DNA from: an uncultured Clostridia bacterium
GTDB taxonomy: Bacteria; Bacillota; Clostridia; Christensenellales; UBA1242
Direction: 5' to 3'
DNA length: 64,000 nucleotides
NCBI GenBank assembly: GCA_947382485.1
Contig: CANCYS010000001.1
Coordinates: forward strand, 53,425-117,424
The position numbers and the translations under genes are program-made. This document shows, one piece after another, positions 61,456-64,000 of the stretch. The notes beneath the pieces are model-generated. The model was given only the letters and a program-made list of their open reading frames with translations, was not told the DNA's origin and made no database searches. The stretch's first letter is position 1; each line of letters begins with the position of its first letter.

Positions 61456-61605
61456 TTTTATCACCTACCATTTCATCATACCACAATTTTCCCATAACCT
61501 CAAAACAATCAATGATAAATAAAAATTAATTATGTAACAAAATTAAACTAATTGTACCACATACATTTTTTTGTTAAACTTAATTACATTTTTATCAAAA
61601 CTAGG

Positions 61606-61634
61606 TTGAAATAATTAAACTTATCATTTATACT
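61606..61634 (+). promoter_or_regulatory. Promoter of the ABC transporter operon
   Basis: TTGAAA (61606-61611), 17-nt spacer, TATACT (61629-61634), about 37 nt before the ATG. Confidence 0.65.
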
Positions 61635-61671
61635 TTAATATATTAATAGTAAAAGAATTTTGGAGAATTGT

Positions 61672-62373
61672 ATGAGTTATTTGTCATTAAAAAATGTCAC
61701 AAAAGAATATAAATCAGAGGCTGGCACATTCAAAGCTCTTGACAATGTTACATTCGACCTTGAAAATGGAGAGTTTGTTGTTATTCTTGGCCCAAGTGGT
61801 GCAGGTAAAACCACTCTTTTAAATTTGCTTGGAGGAATGGATAATGCAACTTCTGGCTCAATAGTTCTCGATGACAAAGATATCTCAAAATTCAATAAAA
61901 AAGATTTAACTTTATACAGACGCACAGATGTTGGCTTTGTATTTCAATTCTACAATTTAATGCCAAATTTAACTGCACTTGAAAACGTTGAACTTGCAAC
62001 CGAAATTTGCAAAGACGCATTATCTCCAACAGACATATTAAAAAGCGTTGAACTTGGAGATAGACTAAAAAACTTTCCTGCCCAACTTTCTGGTGGCGAA
62101 CAACAAAGAGTTTCAATTGCAAGAGCAATTGCAAAAAATCCAAAACTTCTTTTGTGCGACGAACCAACTGGTGCACTAGACTATATAACTGGAAAAACAA
62201 TTTTAAAATTATTATATAGCGTTTCAAAAGAACAAAATAAACTTGTTATTGTCGTAACACACAATCAGGCTTTAAAAGATATGGCAGATAAAGTCATACA
62301 CATCAAAAATGGATACATTGAAAAAATTGATGTAAATAAAAAACCAAAACCTATCATGGAGATTGAGTGGTAA
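61672..62373 (+). CDS. ABC transporter ATP-binding protein (MacB/LolD type)
   Basis: 233 aa from the ATG at 61672, set by GGAG; an earlier frame start exists four codons upstream. Walker [13 protein letters not shown]-loop FQFYNLMP, signature LSGGEQQRV, Walker [12 protein letters not shown], His of the H-loop in VVTHNQ. The GPSGAGKTT...[10 protein letters not shown] pattern is that of the MacB/FtsE-like exporters. Couples with the permease that starts within its stop codon (TAATG). Confidence 0.96.
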   Translation: MSYLSLKNVTKEYKSEAGTFKALDNVTFDLENGEFVVILGPSGAGKTTLLNLLGGMDNATSGSIVLDDKDISKFNKKDLTLYRRTDVGFVFQFYNLMPNLTALENVELATEICKDALSPTDILKSVELGDRLKNFPAQLSGGEQQRVSIARAIAKNPKLLLCDEPTGALDYITGKTILKLLYSVSKEQNKLVIVVTHNQALKDMADKVIHIKNGYIEKIDVNKKPKPIMEIEW

Positions 62374-64000
62374 TGAAAGCATATTTAAAATCAACAGGTC
62401 GAATGTTTAAAAGGCAACTTACAAGATTTTTAACAATCGTTGCCATAATTTTCGTAAGCGTTGGTTTAATGGCAGGCATCGGCGAAGTTCAAAACAAAAT
62501 TGACTTTGCAATAAAAGATTATTATCAAAGTCAAAATGTTCCTGATTTAATAATAAAAAGCAAAAAGATGACTGGTTTCTCACCAGAAGAAATCTCATAT
62601 TTGCAATATAAATTTGGAACAGATAACATTCAAACCAGTTTTTCGTATGACACTAAAATAGATGACGAAATCATTCGAATTTATAATTACGAATTAAATA
62701 GCAACATCAACAAACTTGAACTGCTTGAAGGAAACTTCCCAACTTCTGATTTAGAAGTTTTGGTGGAAAGAAAAACCGACGGAATAAAAAGTTATGAAGT
62801 TGGTGACAAAATAAATCTTAGCAATGGTTTTATCGAAAAACAATACACCGTTTCAGGAATTGTGAGAAACCCATTAATCATTCACAAAGTTAAAGAACCA
62901 AGCACATCTTTTGAAAATGAACACATTGATAAAATAATATATCTAAACAACACTTCATTCATGCCAATCAAAATAACAAATGATGTTTATGTTAGTCTTG
63001 CAGATCGTGAAATTTTCAATTCATATAGCAAGACCTATAAAACACAAATTGAAGAATTAAAATCAAGCATAGAACTCAGTGATGTTGTAGTTCTTTCATT
63101 ATATGAAAACTTTGGACTTTATTCAATGCACGAGTTTGCTGGAAAAGTTGGTAAAATCGCAATCATATTTGTAATATTCTTTTTGTTGGTAACAGCACTT
63201 GTAGTTTTTTCAACGATGACAAGACTTCTTGATGAAGAACGCTCTCAAATTGCTTGTTTAAAAACACTAGGCTATTCAGATGTTTCAATCGTTGGAAGAT
63301 ATCAAATTTTCATATCACTTGCATCAATCATTGGTGGACTTATGGCACTTGCAGTCGGAAATGGAATCACTAAACTTCTCTACTCCGCATTTGACATACA
63401 ATATGCAATGCCACCATTTCCAAAATCAGTTCCATTTTTCTATTTCCTTTTATCTTTCTTAATAATTTTAACTTCCGCATTAGTAGTAACCACTCTTTCA
63501 GGCCTCAAACTCATAAAGAACAAACCAGCAGTTTTGCTCACACCAAAAGCTCCTCACGCTGGTAAAAAAGTTTTAATGGAACGAATACCATTTGTATGGA
63601 ATAGTTTAAGTTTCAAATATAAATCAAGTTTTAGAAATGTATTTTTATTCAAAAGCCGTTTCTTTATGACTGTTGTCTCAATCATTGGTTCAACTGTATT
63701 GGTTCTTTCAGGACTCGGACTTCTCGACAACGCACTAAAAACTGAAAATTCCGACTCACTAATAATGATAGCAGCCGTGCTAATAGTTTTTGCAGGACTT
63801 CTTTGTGCTCTTGTAATATACAATATCACCAACATAAACATTAGTGAACGTAACAGAGAAATAGCCACACTTATGGTGCTTGGCTATTCAGATAAAGAAG
63901 TAAGTGGCTACATTTTCCGTGAAATCTACATCATGAGTTTCATCGGAGCAATACTTGGTGTACCTCTTGGGCTTGGATTTTTAGAATTTGTATTCAATTT
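62373..64000 (+). CDS. FtsX-like ABC transporter permease (3' end outside window)
   Basis: Starts at the ATG overlapping the previous stop codon and stays open to the window edge (542 codons seen). One N-terminal membrane helix (about 17-37), a large extracytoplasmic domain (about 40-255), then three helices (about 262-285, 310-330 and 350-370) and a second set that begins near 425. The motifs TRLLDEERSQIACLKTLGYSD and ISERNREIATLMVLGYSD are the double FtsX/MacB signature. Likely an exporter of peptide or lipid with the ATPase; substrate unknown. Confidence 0.92.
   Translation, partial: MKAYLKSTGRMFKRQLTRFLTIVAIIFVSVGLMAGIGEVQNKIDFAIKDYYQSQNVPDLIIKSKKMTGFSPEEISYLQYKFGTDNIQTSFSYDTKIDDEIIRIYNYELNSNINKLELLEGNFPTSDLEVLVERKTDGIKSYEVGDKINLSNGFIEKQYTVSGIVRNPLIIHKVKEPSTSFENEHIDKIIYLNNTSFMPIKITNDVYVSLADREIFNSYSKTYKTQIEELKSSIELSDVVVLSLYENFGLYSMHEFAGKVGKIAIIFVIFFLLVTALVVFSTMTRLLDEERSQIACLKTLGYSDVSIVGRYQIFISLASIIGGLMALAVGNGITKLLYSAFDIQYAMPPFPKSVPFFYFLLSFLIILTSALVVTTLSGLKLIKNKPAVLLTPKAPHAGKKVLMERIPFVWNSLSFKYKSSFRNVFLFKSRFFMTVVSIIGSTVLVLSGLGLLDNALKTENSDSLIMIAAVLIVFAGLLCALVIYNITNINISERNREIATLMVLGYSDKEVSGYIFREIYIMSFIGAILGVPLGLGFLEFVFN

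Noticed and set aside
1..64000. Mycoplasma-type code (UGA = Trp)
   Set aside because: UGA ends pepF, the M14 peptidase, the GlmU-like gene and GT2 in tight overlaps, so it is a stop here.
1..64000. Prophage, IS element, tRNA or rRNA genes
   Set aside because: No transposase, integrase, capsid or terminase motif was seen, and no cloverleaf or rRNA signature was recognised by eye.

Overview
The window is AT-rich DNA from a low-GC Gram-positive bacterium, most likely an uncultured Clostridia-type Bacillota (Firmicutes). The evidence is the gene order rpmE-prmC-prfA, pgk-tpiA-secG and (glmU-like)-pth-mfd, a T-box leader on ileS, spoVG, strong AGGAGG-type ribosome sites, consensus SigA promoters and many short U-tailed hairpin terminators. 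UGA acts as a stop in several overlaps (pepF, the M14 peptidase and the GlmU-like gene), so the code is the standard one and not that of mycoplasmas. I see no phage, IS element, CRISPR array, tRNA or rRNA. Most genes lie on the minus strand; a plus-strand accessory block sits at 17.4-24.7 kb.

Layout. 1-3.9 kb: four tandem paralogues of an unrecognised protein-kinase-like family, each with its own promoter. 4-6.3 kb: prfA, prmC, rpmE. 6.4-12.9 kb: a 32-codon ORF, a nucleoside hydrolase/phosphoesterase fusion, ileS with its isoleucine T-box, murC. 13-17.4 kb: a WG-repeat membrane protein, spoVG, a galU-like gene, an MFS transporter. 17.4-24.7 kb: an SPFH/zinc-ribbon protein, an XRE and a LysR regulator, hypotheticals, dinB, two tandem methyltransferases. 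24.7-29.2 kb: a degenerate CTP-synthase-like protein, a cytidylate-kinase-like protein, pepF, a DUF378 protein. 29.2-34.7 kb: the pgk-tpiA-secG operon, a dihydrouridine synthase, a MOP-family lipid flippase. 34.7-46.7 kb: a cell-surface cluster of lipoproteins, Ig-like and GLUG-like proteins, an M23 peptidase, a lysylphosphatidylglycerol-synthase-type membrane protein and a parvulin foldase, with pyk and an Smr protein among them. 46.8-52 kb: mfd, pth and a GlmU-like protein. 52-58.7 kb: tadA, an M14 peptidase, a CAAX-type protease, two metallo-beta-lactamase-fold enzymes, an M1 peptidase, a GT2 glycosyltransferase. 58.7-64 kb: a broken HAD gene, a GT4 glycosyltransferase with a lysine-rich tail, a hypothetical gene, and an ABC/FtsX transporter that runs off the window.

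Most striking observations. (1) The tandem kinase-like family keeps the expected catalytic residues but has no recognisable name. (2) The PyrG-like protein has lost the glutaminase Cys and His and also the UTP-site KTKPTQ loop. (3) At least six genes have a good SigA promoter whose -10 box ends 6-8 nt before the ATG and no Shine-Dalgarno, which predicts leaderless mRNAs. (4) A terminator hairpin with a conserved flank recurs at unrelated genes. (5) The protein in the glmU position has neither of the GlmU active-site signatures. Everything was read by eye; no database search or alignment was run.
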